From NCBI GenBank assembly GCA_009760855.2, contig WPIO01000010.1, forward strand, positions 6,001,501 to 6,065,500: a stretch of 64,000 nt of DNA, in the 5' to 3' direction. Made by a program: the position numbers and the translations under genes. This document shows, piece after piece, positions 1 through 12,039 of the stretch. Source of the stretch: Cristatella mucedo. Its lineage: Eukaryota > Bryozoa > Phylactolaemata > Cristatellidae. Position 1 is the stretch's first letter; every line of letters begins with the position of its first letter. Below the pieces are notes generated by a model. That model saw only the letters and a list, made by a program, of their open reading frames with translations, was not told the DNA's origin and did no database searches.

Positions 1-2030
1 GACGTGCTAGAGTTCAGGGGGATCAGAGAAAAGTACAACTGAGTGTCATCTGCATAGAAGTAAAAGCCTAGATTGCGCCTGGCAACCACATCGGCAAGAG
101 GGAATGAATAAACCAAGAAAATAACTGGACCAAGCATAGAACCCTGAGGTACCCCATACCTAGGCGATTCTTCGGTTGATCTGTGTGTGTTCACATCAAT
201 ACTCTGGAGTCTCACACCGAGATAGTACCTGAACCATTGTAGTGCAGTGCCAGTCGTGCCCAGGCAAGGTGAGAGGCGCTAGAGAAGGCCTGGGTGATTG
301 ATTGTCTCCAAAGCTGCCGAAAGATCGAGCAAAACAAGAAGAAGGACTCAACACTATGTGTTTATTCCTAAGCCGTTATACACTTGAAGAAATGTTGACT
401 CAGTGGAGTGATTAGCTCTCAAACTGGACAGACTGGAACTTACTAGCAAGGTTTGAAGTTTCGATATATGAGTTCAGCTTGTCTGCCACGACTCATTTCA
501 GTGTCTTTGATGGGAACGATAGAGGGGAGAGTGAGCGGAAATTTCTCAGATTCTCTTGATTTATGGTTGCTTTCTTTAGCAGTGTTACGACTACAGCCTT
601 CTTGAAAAGTACTGGGACATGACCTGAGGATTATAACATATTTATGATGTTAGTTATGCATTGCAGAAGCAGATCTGTGCATCTTAGAAGTAGGACAGTG
701 GGAATAGGAGCTAAAGGACTGGTTGTCTTTTTTGACTAGGCTATGAACTTCGGAATGAGGTCACTCATGGTCAGAATGTAGACATTGAGGTGTTGCGTGC
801 AATTGACGGAATGGATTCCAGGGAGATGCTGCGACCCTAGGGATCGACTTCCTGATCTTGTCTATCTTGTTGACAAAGAAGCTAGAGAAGCGATCAAGTA
901 GATTGTCACAATGATCACCAAGTAAAGAGCTAACCTGAGAGCGGTTAAGGAGATGTTTAATCGTAGATATTACCATTTTTGATTGTGCATCTGTGATTCA
1001 ACCATGTTTATATAGAAGCTAGACTTAGCCTTTGCTGGGATTGATTGTAGCGATCTACTGCAGTCCTCGTATGCCTGTCGATGGACAGTCAGTCTAGTCC
1101 TGATCTTTTTACTCTTATGAAAGCTAACGCTTAGTAGACCTAGCTAGTTTAACGTCTGCGGTAACCATTGACTGTATGGGCAAAGACGCTCAGTGCACTT
1201 AGTGGTGCAACTCATTGAGCATGTCAACTTGAGTCGTGTTGTAACAATTGACCAATTATGACAGGTCGGAAGGGTAGTTGAGCAGCAGCGGCGAAGAAGA
1301 TATTCTCGCATGGATAGTGTCGATCTTAAGGGTCTTTAAAACACAATTCACAGGTGATTTAAGATGTGGAGGAGGGCACGCATTGTAGGCTGAATGAGAT
1401 CTGCATGCGGTTAGATAAGCAAAATTTTGTAATAATAGGCGATGATAGCATGCAGTTGCGGGAGAAAATTTGATTGGGTGAGTGACCCTTGACTTGAGTA
1501 GGGTCATGCACATGAGCCACAAGAGAAAATAATTCAGTCAGTGTAAGAAATTTGGTGCTGAAGGCGTCAGATAAGTTATCAAAATGAATGGTAAAATCGC
1601 CCATAATGAGGAAAGATGAGATTGATTTCTTGCACACAGAATCAAAATGAGACCGGAGAAATCTGAGATAAAGGAGGACTTGGTACCAGGGGGCGAGAGA
1701 CTACTTCCACCATTGGTAGCTCATTTTCGGGTGAACTCAGAACAATAGATTCAAAAGACTGCTTCGAGGGGACTGCAAATTGCTTGAAATTGAAGGATGA
1801 GCGTGTGATAACCACGAATCCACCGCTAATTTTGATTGGTCAAGCGATGCGAAAGAAGGAGAAGCCTTTTGGGTTTACGTCGTTAATGGTTGAGCAGTTC
1901 ACCAATTATAGCCAGGTCTCCATCAAGACACAGGTCGAGATCTTTGTCAGATATAAATTCGCTTATTAGTAGGGGTTTTTTGTACATTGAGCGAGGGATT
2001 CTAAAGACAAGCATTAATTTGGGCCGACAG
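1..2030 (-). mobile_element. L2-type non-LTR retrotransposon family A, 5' and middle part, decayed
   Basis: Reading the minus strand from about 2030 down: SEFISDKDLDLC at the start of an AP endonuclease, then GDFTIHFDNLSDAFSTKFL, a linker (DRFSSFFVNKIDKIRKSIP), and reverse transcriptase. RT motifs include YGVPQGSMLGP (complement of 127-159) and FYFYADDTQLYF, whose catalytic YADD is the complement of 45-56. Both motifs are intact, but frameshifts and stops break the ORF, for example within 1640-1960. The 3' half lies off the left edge. Same family as the copy at 22990-25044. Confidence 0.85.
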
Positions 2031-2295
2031 GGCTAGAGCAGGCCCGATTACCACTAAGCTAGCGAGATTCGCAGCAACGCTTGAGTGGAACCTCACTGAG
2101 CGGTAAGAGACAATGCTAGGAATACCAAACGAGCTGGGCCTCCGCTAGAGGCCCCACGTCAGCTTCCGGGTGCCTTTCTTTTACTATTGCATAATTCACG
2201 TACCTTAGAAAGAGCAATCGCATCTAGGAATGCATTTGAACGACGATAACGAAACTCTAATAGATACGCACGATCATAAAAAATGAGCGGGTTAC

Positions 2296-2383
2296 TAGTA
2301 ATAATAATAATACGTTATATATAGTGCCCTCAGAGAACTCCATATCTTTCTAGGCAATTTACATTTGCTGCAAAGGAAGTAGC
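2296..2383 (-). mobile_element. L2 family A 3' tail fragment
   Basis: Reversed, it reads CAGCAAATG-like sequence, then the hairpin tail (CTAGAAAGATATGGAGTTCTCTGAGGG form) and (ATT)n. It is a 5'-truncated copy of about 90 bases. Confidence 0.7.
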
Positions 2384-2646
2384 AAAAGGCGAATCTTAAG
2401 CTACCTCCGCGTAGGGGAAGGTGACCCACATCCAAGCTGTAAGCGTTTAGAGATCCGTAGGCACGTAATTTCTTACGGCTATGGTCAAACAACTAACATG
2501 GTTTAAACAGGTCTTAGCTGTATCTTTTTCCGTATACTTTGCTCAAAAAAACTTCAATTTTTGGAAGAGAAATCCGCAACAAACAATAAACGCTTGTAGC
2601 GCTTGGTGTCATAAGGCTAGAATGAGTGAACGTGCACAAATTAAAA

Positions 2647-2796
2647 GTAATAATAATTATAATAATAATGAACTTGATAAAGCGCCCTCAGAGAACTCAA
2701 TCTCTTCCAAGGCGCTTTACATTTGCTGCAAAGGGAAACGTGATTGAATCGTGAGTAATATCATGCTTGATAAACAACATAAACAACGTGGTTAGG

Positions 2797-2830
<34 letters not shown>
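2647..2830 (-). mobile_element. L2 family A 3' end fragment with adjacent (TA)n
   Basis: The complement contains the full terminal stretch of family A: TATCAAGCATGATATTACTC, TTTGCAGCAAATGTAAAGCG, the hairpin and ATT repeats. The old 5' truncation point abuts a (TA)16 microsatellite at 2799-2830. Confidence 0.75.
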
Positions 2831-2831
<1 letters not shown>

Positions 2832-3965
2832 TAATTAAGAATATTTTTATTTGAATATCAAAATATTAAAATGAATACCCGTTGGTAAATAATTAAAACT
2901 TTTCGTAGACTTTCCATTAATTTTACTACTCGAACTTAATTTTCTTAGATTTCGTTATTTCCGCGAATTTTTTCCAGTCCTAAGTAGGAGTATGAGCAAT
3001 TTCTTATAAGATATAATGCAGCATCGTATTAACTGAGTTCTTGTTGTGTGGCATTGTAACGGCACCCCTGCCGTCAACTTAGTCCAGATCGCAGCGAATG
3101 GCCAGGGAGTAGCTGCCTCCTAAGCAGCTCCAAGGGACGCACCATGTGAAATTAACTGGCTGGTTAGGACGAGGTCGTGATCCAGCCTAGATTTACAGAT
3201 TAGCTCCTTAATAAACTCTTGGCTTGGCAACAAAACTGAGTTCGTTGCCACATCGCTGCTTGAAGGCCGTCGTCGAATGATAATACACGAAAAGCGCACA
3301 CCTGCGCATTTTATGGATTCTTTAGCCTAGAATGAGGAGCATTGCAGGTTTTGGGTCCATCCAAGCTTGAACGGATCTGACCTGACTACTGTTTTTCTGC
3401 AGTCGCAATTAGACTCAACGCAGCTACTTTAACCCATTTAAATTAACGTGTAGCAGCTTAGATATGCATCTGCGATAGAATCTCTGCCAATATAAAGCCA
3501 GAGATATCGAGAGTGTACAAGCGCTGCAGTTTTTATCAGTAATGCTGGGCAAGAGACAATTTTTCCCCGGCGTTCGTGAATAAATAGGATGAGCATTATT
3601 ACTTTCCAGACTTGTAGTACTTCCTTTTTTAAGACCTGACGAGCCCTGAGTGATGCCTATGCAACATGATCAAGACTGGCTATGCGAAACAAATTATGCT
3701 AGCCCTCAAAAGGCAGGGTTTTAGGAATCGGAAGATCGCTCGGAATACTTGGCACAAGCGGAGGCCAGGTGCCAGGTTTGACCAGGCAAAGTGCACTCGC
3801 ATTGGTACGATGGACGACTGCCGCCGGCTTGGCCCCAGATTAAGACTGCGAGTCACTGGCGCCGTCACCTTCCTGGAATCGCCGGAGCGAGATTGGAGGG
3901 TCGCTTCAATCAAGTTAGGATTACAGACGCCCTGTAGCGGCTCCAGAGCTGAAGTACTTTGCTAC
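2831..3965. other. Unassigned intergenic DNA
   Basis: AT-rich to about 3000, then mixed. I recognise no gene, RNA or repeat here. Confidence 0.5.
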
Positions 3966-4055
3966 GGACAAGCGCACTTAATGGGTCCGAGTCCTTCCAA
4001 ACGCGTGACAAATGCTGGTGGAATTTCCGCCTCTTGGCACCGCCAACGAGTCGTA
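3966..4055 (+). repeat. Unclassified dispersed repeat D, copy 1
   Basis: It carries ACGCGTGACAAATGCTGGTG followed by a CCGCC...CACCGCCAACGAGTCG segment, similar to copies at 22115, 43267, 44345 and 63085. No coding capacity or termini were recognised. Confidence 0.45.
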
Positions 4056-4722
4056 AAAGCAGCAGCCTCACACGCAGGTTTGCAGGAGGTAGCAGAAAAA
4101 AAAAGTAATCAAGAATGCCCGCACCTTAGAACAAGTGTGTGTCCTCAATCTAGAGCAGTATATTCAATAGCCACTGGGAGGCATGCATGCACAGCAAAAA
4201 CCATATATAACTGACTGGTTAAGAGCTCAAAGTACTATTCATTAATTAAAAGCATAAAATATGACTGAATAAATATCACTTTAGATGGCTTTTGTATGGT
4301 GTAAACCCGATATCATGACATATCTGGTCATTAATTTTTTAGATCAGGCACGGCTAATAATCTCAAGAATTGGCATAATCTGACTGATTTACCGTGCAAA
4401 CGTTTCTCTTTCACATGGTCATCGGAAGGAAGCCACTACTGCGATCAAAGTAAGCAGGCATGCTGTGCTTTATTTAGTCTCCAAGGAAAGTAATTTTGTT
4501 AAATAGCTAAGGTGGCACCTTGGTTGAGCAAAGACGAATTTTTGTTAATGCGCCAGTGGCTAGTGGGATTGCGAACGCCCGAGAAGTGATTGATACTCAA
4601 TTTACTGGTCTGCTGCCAGTAAATTTTTAAATCTTCAGGACCAGAAATAGCGGCTTCATATAAGCACGGATTTTAAACTTGCTTGCCGGCGGCAGAATTG
4701 TTGCTTGGGGCTCTTTCTATCG
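4056..4722. other. Unassigned intergenic DNA
   Basis: No recognisable feature. A 182-codon ORF that starts at 3666 ends here at 4214, but it overlaps repeat D and resembles nothing known to me. Confidence 0.45.
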
Positions 4723-4816
4723 TCCTTTGCAGCAAATTTAAAGTGCCTAGACAGAGATTGGGTTCTCTGATGGCGCTATAAGAAATACATTGTTATTATT
4801 ATTATTCTTGTTGTTG
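4723..4816 (+). mobile_element. L2-type 3' tail fragment
   Basis: CCTTTGCAGCAAATTTAAAG, then GTGCCTAGACAGAGATTGGG, TTCTCTGATGGCGCTATA and (ATT)n. The inner arms AGAGA/TCTCT pair; the outer arms AGTGCC/GGCGCT pair with one G-U. Confidence 0.75.
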
Positions 4817-5489
4817 GGAGAACAATAAAATAAATACCTCACGGGTGCACAACTTCGAAATTTCGCGCTCCCTGGTAACTTTTAGTTGATAGATTCATGT
4901 ATCAGTAGAACAAAGACCCAAACATCCTTAAAAGATGCAGAGAAAACTGATTGTAGGCTTCGCAGTAATGGAGTGACGGGGTTTTGATGTCAGCCACTGA
5001 AAGGAGTTCAATTCTATAAAGTACCTATTAGATGAAATAGACCGCTTATGAGAAGCCGTACCAATCTACTGGCCTCTCTGGATAAACTCCAAGTAATCCA
5101 CCGGCCTCTCCAGGGGCGTCGCGTTGACCGCCTTTGAATCCTGTGGATGACTTTGCCTAAGTTGGCAATTGACCAGCTGGTTGCAACGATGGGCAACAAA
5201 GAGCAGGCAGTCCTCAAAATCAAAGAGCCCATCTCGTACTAAAGAAGGAGCTCAAAATGACGCCCTGAGTAAATTGTTATTATTTGAACAAATACTGCTC
5301 ATATAAACGTTCCCGCTGCAGTGCTCCAATTTTGAGGAATTTTAATCGAAAATGGCGTGGGTGACTCGCGATGACCAAAATAATCCTATCCCAGTGCGAA
5401 ACGTCAGAGTTTAGATGCAAATTAAATGAGCTCCCTGATTCTGTCCAGGCTAGGTTACTGCAATTCCGCTTTGGCTGGGCTGCCGAAAA
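4817..5489. other. Unassigned DNA
   Basis: Contains a short imperfect duplication of a GGCCTCTC-centred segment near 5069 and 5103. Nothing else recognised. Confidence 0.4.
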
Positions 5490-5945
5490 AGCCACTAGGC
5501 CACTACAGCTAGTGATAAATAAGGCTGCAGGGCTAGTTAGCAAATCACAGCGGTTCAGTCGTGCGTCTCCTTTACTGGAGGAGCTTCGATGGCTTCCGGC
5601 TTATCAATGGATACAGACCAAAATTCTTAAGCTGGCACCATGTTCAGCCTCCCTGCGCCTTCAAGTCCTGTATGGACAATAAATTAGCTGTTACATTCCT
5701 CCATTTAAATGTTCTCGCCCACTCGGTGTTTCCGTGTCGACGCTTATGTGGCCCGTATGAATCAAACAACAAGCTGTTTCGGTGTGTAAAGAAATGAGGC
5801 TGGAGTACTACCTCGTTGGCGATGACTTTTCAAGTTGGCTGCTCGACTCGGAGAGGAGGCCCCTCCTGCGTAAACTCTCCTGCGTAACACCCACATAGTC
5901 TTTGTGGCTTTATGGAGCTACAGACGGAGATACATTACATTGGGC
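5490..5945 (+). mobile_element. CR1/L2-like LINE family B, 3' end
   Basis: The C-terminal RT region reads LQLVINKAAGLVSKSQRFSR, then PLLEELRWLPAYQWIQTKIL, the usual 'hits PLL..LHWLP..RI.FKIL' block of CR1/L2 elements. The 3' UTR ends in ...CTTTGTGGCTTTATGGAGCT and ACATTACATT. It differs from family A in having no hairpin/ATT tail. Related copies lie at 7497, 22388, 27205, 31600 and 58000. Confidence 0.75.
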
Positions 5946-7240
5946 TCAGCGAGTGAGGTGCCGACACAGCTACATGGCACGCGCATGTATTCATATTCCT
6001 GGCAAGCAGCGCATACATGTTCGATGCGAGTCTTCCTGAAGGAAGAAAAAGTGCAGGAAGAAAACGCCCAGCGGCGTGCAGCGCTTGTGAATGTGTTCAC
6101 GAGCTCCGAATGGGGAAGAAGGCTTCGACGGTCGGACCTGCAGAGTGCCAGGAAAGTGGCCGGAGGCGGTGGCCGGTAAAACGTGGCTGCTGCGAGCGGG
6201 TACCGTTAAAGCTGGTCAGACTGATGGGGCCGACCGGAGCGACCAGAGGCAGCAGCAGCAGTCGCAGACTCGTGAAACGCAGACGTTAGCCACGACGGAG
6301 CAGCGGGAGGCAACGGCCTGTGAGGTGGCGCTTGCCTGCGAGGCGATGCAAAGCAGCGAGGCGACGTTAGCCTTTGAGGCGGCTCAAGCCGACCTTGAGG
6401 CGACCTTGGCGTGCAAAGCAGCAGTGTTGTGGGAAACGGCGGAGGTGAGAAAGGCGGCGGCGGCTGCGCCCTCGTAGGCGGCAGCGGGAGCGCCCGCAGA
6501 GGTGACTGGGGTGCCAGCGCAGGCGAAGGTGGGTGATACGCCCTGCTCGACGCGGGCGAGACGCCCCCCCCCACCCGTCGAGCCGGGCGCGCGATCAGCT
6601 GCCCGAGCGGCCGGTGGTAAAGGAATGTAAGAGGCAGAAGCTGGCGCCGACTTGGCTAGCTGGCGAAAACGACCGGCGACCCGGCACAAAGCTTTGAGGT
6701 GAGGCGCAGTGACGCGCCATTGAGCTTCGAAGCGCCTGTGAACTGTGACGCGTCGAAGGCTTCACGGGCCAGCGAAGCCCATTGCGCCTCGGCGCCGCTA
6801 GCCTGTGAGGAAATCGAGTAGGAGACGAGGCTGAAGGCGCCTGCTGAGGAGCATGCTGATCGGAACGTTTCAGCAGTAGTCTTGCTGTCTTTCAGTGGCA
6901 GTGTATTGACATACCTACGAGCACTGCCGAGACGCTCAGAAATCGTGTGGCTGAGAAATGGGGCACGGACCCCTGGCCATAGGGAAAAACTAAGGCTGAT
7001 GCCCCTGCGTGACGAAAAGGCTGGTGGCCTGCAAAACTGGCTGGTTGTCAATGGCTGTGCTCCAGCGTGCCTCCTCCGAGCGGATGTGAAGTAGCCTGTC
7101 CGCCCTATGGATTGCCGTCCGGTTGTTCTGTAGTTTTGTTTCTGCTTTGCTATCAATTTAGTAAGTGGGGTTAGTGCATTGCTCTGCTACACTTGCTGTT
7201 TTGTTTTCGTCGCTTACAGTTAAATTTGCTACCTAGAGAT
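5946..7240 (+). other. GC-rich block with Glu/Ala-repeat ORF, possibly an eroded retroelement body
   Basis: A sharply GC-rich stretch between two family B copies. The + frame at 6091-6477 (128 codons) has an imperfect repeated motif (EATLAFEAA, LEATLACKAA, EVALACEAM) preceded by a Gln-rich patch. Related FEAP/SEAHCASAPLACEEIE residues recur near 6730-6820 in another frame. No enzyme motif is visible. It could be the remains of a gag-like ORF of the LTR element suggested just downstream, or a GC-rich chance ORF. Confidence 0.3.
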
Positions 7241-7253
7241 CTAGGGGGGGGAC

Positions 7254-7496
7254 TGTGGTTAATTTATTGCTGTGCTATTCATAGTTTATGGCAGACGACG
7301 TTTACGGCCGCTGGTTAATGGGCCGTGCCAGTTTATAGGGAAATGGCTCTATGAGGGTGAGTCACGGCCTGCACAGGAGGGGCAGTAGGAACGCAGGTTC
7401 GGGAGGGAACGGTCGTGACCCGTCGCGCTGCGTTGGGAAACTCCAACTACATTAAAGACAGTTGGCGACCAAAGCTTAAGTTCTATGTGTCCTACA
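7254..7496 (+). mobile_element. Possible LTR of a gypsy-like retrotransposon
   Basis: A purine run (CTAGGGGGGGGAC, 7241-7253) resembling a polypurine tract is followed by TGTGG..., and about 243 bases later by ...TCCTACA: the TG...CA ends expected of an LTR. No second LTR, primer-binding site or pol motif was found, so this is a suggestion only. Confidence 0.25.
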
Positions 7497-7825
7497 CTAT
7501 GGAACTCACTTCCACGATTCTTATGCAGCGAAATCTACTCGCTTGCTATCGACTGCGGCACATCCTTACCAGCCGTCCTGAGCGGCTACTTCCATGCTAC
7601 CCGCTACCTCAACTGCCCTTCCTGCCCTTCCTGATCTCAACTGCCCTTGCTTCGATTTTTGTTTCTCTTTATTGCGTGAGATCGAGTCGGTCGGCTGCCG
7701 AATGCGTACCGAAAGCAGCTTAGGCTGTGAGTGGGCTATACAAAACACTCCAACGTATTATCCATTAAGTCTTTATGACTTTACAGATTTGCAGACATGG
7801 AAACGTAACATTACGTTAGGTTCTT
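7497..7825 (+). mobile_element. LINE family B, 3' end
   Basis: It starts abruptly at LWNSLPRFLC...LAIDCGTSLP, equivalent to LWDSLPRFLRNDNYSPAADY in the minus copy at 22388. It runs into the family B 3' UTR and ends in AACATTACGTT. Truncated on its 5' side at the possible LTR boundary. Confidence 0.7.
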
Positions 7826-7884
7826 CGGTCATCTAGGGAGCCCTTAAAGTAAAGGGTATCTCAGGTTTAGGTCCTAGGTCCCAT

Positions 7885-9060
7885 TCTCTGTGTTATCTAT
7901 ATGTTCGCTGTCGCCGATGTCATCGTCAAACACAATCTTAGCTTCCATTTTTACACCGACGACAAATCGCAGATGGATGGATGCAGATTTTCTTAAATTA
8001 AATGATGATAAAACTAACTTACTAAATAGGGCCAATCAGGTGCGATTCAGAAATTGGAAAGGCTGACGCTCAAAATCGGGTCTGCCAGCGTATCTCCTGT
8101 TGAATCTGCACGAAATCTAGGTGTCGTGTTCCAAAGTCTTTAATGACATAATTAGACGACAACGTCAGCTCCATAGTCAAGTCTGCCTATTTTCAGCTGC
8201 ATAACACTGCTCAAATTCAAGCTTTTTTAGATAAGGATACCACATCTAAGTTGGTGCATGCATTTGTGACATCCCGTCTTGACTTCTATAACTCACTGCT
8301 TGCTGACCTAACAGCACGTACAATCAGGCGCTTACAGCTGGTGCAAGACTCCTCAGCTGGGCGTGTCTGTCGTGAGCGTCGCAGTTGCCAAATCACACCA
8401 CTTCTCACCGACCTGCACTGGCTACCACTCAAGCAACGTATCGAATTCAAGGTTTTGTCGCTCAATTTTAGGTCATTTCATCACACCACTTCTCGTCGAC
8501 CTGCACTGGCTACCAGTCAAGCGAAGGATCGACTTCAAGGTTTTGTCGCTCACTTTTAAGTCACTTCATTCTTTGGCTCCAGCCTATCTCTCAGATCTAC
8601 TCCACCACCAGGCCAAGCATCGTACCACCCGCTTTCGGAATCCAACAGCATACCAATACCTCGTACAAACCTCAAATCGTTTGGAGACCGTGCATTTAGT
8701 TTGTATGCTCCTAAAGCCCGGAACTCCCACCCGACCTGCGTCAGAACATCCCTTGACCTGACGACATTTAAAAAGAATTTAAAAGCACCTATTTAGGACA
8801 GCATTTAGTGGGTCGCTGTGATTCGTCATTCGTGTGCTTATGCATAGTGACACTGTGCATGCTGCCTCTAACCACATTTGCATGCTGACCCTGTGCATGT
8901 CACCCCTAACCATGTTATTCATGTTGTTTATCAAGCATGATATTACTCACCATTCAATCGCGTTTCCCTTTGCAGCAAATTTAAAGCACCTAGCAAGAGA
9001 TTGAGTTCTTAGAGGGCGCTTTATCAAGTGCATCGTTATTAATTATTATTATTATTATTT
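7885..9060 (+). mobile_element. L2 family A, 3' half, decayed
   Basis: Starts in RT palm sequence (HNLSFHFYTDDKS; catalytic YADD altered to YTDD). A deletion of about 80 bases then removes the segment up to WMDADFLKLNDDKTNLLN. Later come ESARNLGVVFQS, DFYNSLLADLTARTIRRLQL and the LHWLP block. The 3' end has the hairpin tail and (ATT)n to 9060. It contains an 88-base tandem duplication (8393-8568). Confidence 0.85.
8393..8568 (+). repeat. 88-base tandem duplication inside LINE copy
   Basis: TCACACCACTTCTC...CTGCACTGGCTACCA occurs at 8393 and again at 8481, continuing to CTCACTTTTAAGTCACTTCA. The halves differ at a few positions. 88 is not a multiple of three, so the RT frame is lost. Confidence 0.8.
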
Positions 9061-9549
9061 CAGTCTTCTGCTCCAGCCTGTCGATCACATATACTCCCCA
9101 AACCAGGCCTAGCATCGTAACACCCGCTTTTTGGAATCCAACAGTATACCAATACCTCGTACAAACCTCAAATCCTTTGGAGATCGTGCATTTAGTTCGT
9201 ATGCTCCCAAAGCCTGGAACTTACTCCCGACTTGCGTCACGACATCCCCTGACTTGAACACCTTTACAAAGAATTTAAAAACACACCTCTTTAGGACGGC
9301 ATTTAGTGAGTCCCTGTGATTAGTACTTTATGTGCTTCTGCGTGCTGACATTGTGCATGCTGCCACTAACCACACTTGCATGCTGACCCATGCATGTCAC
9401 CCCTAACCATGTTATTCATGTTGTTTATCAAGCATGATATCACTCACCATTCAATAGCATTTCCCTTGGCAGAAAATGTAAAGCACCTAGCAAGAGATTG
9501 AGTTCTCTGAGGGCGCTCTATCAAGTGCATTATTATTATTACTATTATT
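9061..9549 (+). mobile_element. L2 family A, 3' end, second in series
   Basis: Begins directly after the ATT tail of the previous copy with CTTCTGCTCCAGCCTGTCGA. Includes the ORF C-terminus (IPRTNLKSFGDRAFSSYAPK, then LKTHLFRTAFSESL and stop near 9319), the 3' UTR, hairpin and (ATT)n. Confidence 0.85.
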
Positions 9550-9742
9550 GCTGTGAATGTCATGTTTACATTAGCGTGCTGGCCATAGCATGATATATTT
9601 TTGCTTTAGCATGCTTGAACCCGTGCATGTCACTAACCCCGCGGGTATTGATTCTCTTGCAGTGAGTTGCAAAGTGCTTGTATTGAGATTAAGTTATCTT
9701 AGAGTGGTATACCATCAATCTATTATTATTACTATTATATTC
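9550..9742 (+). mobile_element. Divergent L2-type 3' tail, third in series
   Basis: Begins right after the ATT run of the preceding copy. Contains CTTGCAGTGAGTTGCAAAGT, GAGATTAAGTTATCTTAGAG and a (ATT)n end. The inner arms are AGAT/ATCT instead of AGAGA/TCTCT. Confidence 0.65.
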
Positions 9743-12039
9743 ACTTCTCTAACAAACCTGAGGCCGTGAGTTCTTATAATTCTTCAAGGTGCTTATCTGT
9801 TGAATCTGCATAACCAATAACCCGTCTTCTTTCCTCTTCTGAATCCTCAACAGAGATATTTGCGACTCCTTCCTAGAGCTTGGCTCGCCTCAGGTCGGCA
9901 TAGTTCCAGCATCTGGCCAAGAAAACGACTAGTCGCCTACGGAGATACCGAGGTACAGAAATGGTCTTGAATATGAGTTTGAATACAGACAGCCTTGAAT
10001 GAAGACGGCATATTAAATACTTGCGGTCGAGAATCGAGCAAAGCAATCAAGCAACATAGGCGGCGAGTAGTATGCTACTTTTAGACTTTCGGAAAGATCG
10101 CAAAGCAAATACAAAACACCTCACACCACTCAGTCGGTAAACTGACATTGGGGTGGTATAAAGACTTGTCAGCACTGTCTGCCTTAAGGCAACGAGAATT
10201 GGCTGCCCGAAAATTGATAGCGATAAGAAATGTGCGGCTTTCCAACCGAGTGTACCTTCATCGCTGTATGTATTTGTGCTCTTACCTTCTGCAACTAGCA
10301 GAATATGTTCACCCACCTGAAGCCATAGTTATCGAGTCCATCATGACAGGTGCTTCTGCATCCGGCACATTTAGGAATGGGGGTTTGAGGCAAAGTGTCT
10401 ATTCGTCGCGTCAAGACTTATTGAAACCATAGTCAGCTACAACTGATCAGGTGCTTAAAATATGCTTGGCGATGCAGGGGCTGTGTAGGCAACGGACACG
10501 AGGCATGCTGCTTTGACTATTGCCTATTCATACCTAAGGATGCGATACGCAGAAGATGCGACCTGATAGTTGAGTCTCGTTGGCTTAAGCTGCCTTGCAC
10601 TGTGGCCTCTAGTACTGATACTTTTGGTAAACGGCACTTGGTCATGACAGTGCTATGGGAGCTGCAGTGGTATCAAATTCGTAACTCAGAACACAGTAAG
10701 CATAACGAGAGGATTCAGCCGCAGCAGAAACGGCACAGTTCAAAACTGCTGCTTTTACTTTGTGGCGATGTTTTCAATTTGCGAGGTACCGCAGCAACTA
10801 ACTCTGACAAGAGAGCAAGTTTCAGCCATGCGTGGCTATGCTCTCTTTTGGCACCGAAATCCTGCGAAGCAGTGAGATGCTGCATAGGTAATGTGGCGCT
10901 GCATGGTAATTGAGACGCTATGTGGCTGTGACACACTGTCTGGCACACAGATGCTTGGCCTGGGGGGAGATACGACCAAGCGACTGCATACTGCCACTGT
11001 GTGGCAAGGTGACGCCGACGAATGCTGAGCTGTCACAGCCCGTAGGCAAAATTTAAATGAGCGATTGTGTGCACTAGATAACCAGTCAATGTCGGTCTGA
11101 CAGCGAGTCAGTAGGCAGCAGGGTTGGACAAGACGGATACGTCGCTAGCAAAAACGAAGGCTCAATTGATTGATCTAGCAGTTGAAGCAAAGAGCTTAAC
11201 GTTATGGATGAATTATGGACATTTGACGCAGCTTTAACTAGCCCAAAATGTGTGCTATTTCTCAGTACGGTTCTTGGGGAACCGAATGCTATTCCTCCAG
11301 CGATGGCTTTGCTTAAATTAACAGCGTATACTCAGCTGCTGATATGTGGCACCACTAGCCTCCGGGCAACTTGATCGCCTTTGCCGCATCCGTACAGACT
11401 GGTGCGACCAGTGTGCCGTCCACGCCTGCCCCGCCCGCCCCCTCTCGCCTTAACTCATAGCTACAACCCGGTACCACCTTTCACCAGGTGACTCACGACA
11501 ATGTTGTGCTATTTGTCCTGCCTTCGAGTGCGATGCAGGTCATGGTCAAGGGCATGGAGAAATGGTAAAAGGGGGGAGGTAAAAGGCGCTTAGGTCCTGC
11601 GTAAGGCGAAGAGCCTTCTTGCTATAGCAGTTCAAATCTCCGTCCATTTGACCCCTGTTGACAGCTTCAAGTCCCTCTCGGATGGTTACCAGCGAAATGT
11701 TATTATCAATGTTATCCGACTTAATCAAGTTATTATTATTACCCGACTCACTCGGAGTGGCTGCGTGCATTAGAGAACCGTCCTAGACGCTTGTCGGACT
11801 GAGCCCTTCTCAATCGAGCTGCCCGGCCTGTCTCCATCGATGGCCCGCATAACTAGGAGGATTATATCAAGGCATCTCTTGCTGCTCCTTTTCAGCGCTC
11901 CTGCTTTATGTTTGTCACTTGGCATGGGGTCAGAAACTCCTACAATTCTCCAGCGAAGAATTCCTCGTAAACATAACTTTTTTAAAAACTGTGTTGGCTG
12001 CTAGACAGCAGCGACGTAGGGCTACTACCCGTAGCAAGA
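9743..12039. other. Unassigned intergenic DNA
   Basis: About 2.3 kb without a recognisable gene or repeat. ORFs such as 10602-10913 have no coding signature that I can identify. Confidence 0.45.

Noticed and set aside
3666..4214. 182-codon + ORF
   Set aside because: No recognisable domain; overlaps a minus ORF and dispersed repeat D; composition looks non-coding.
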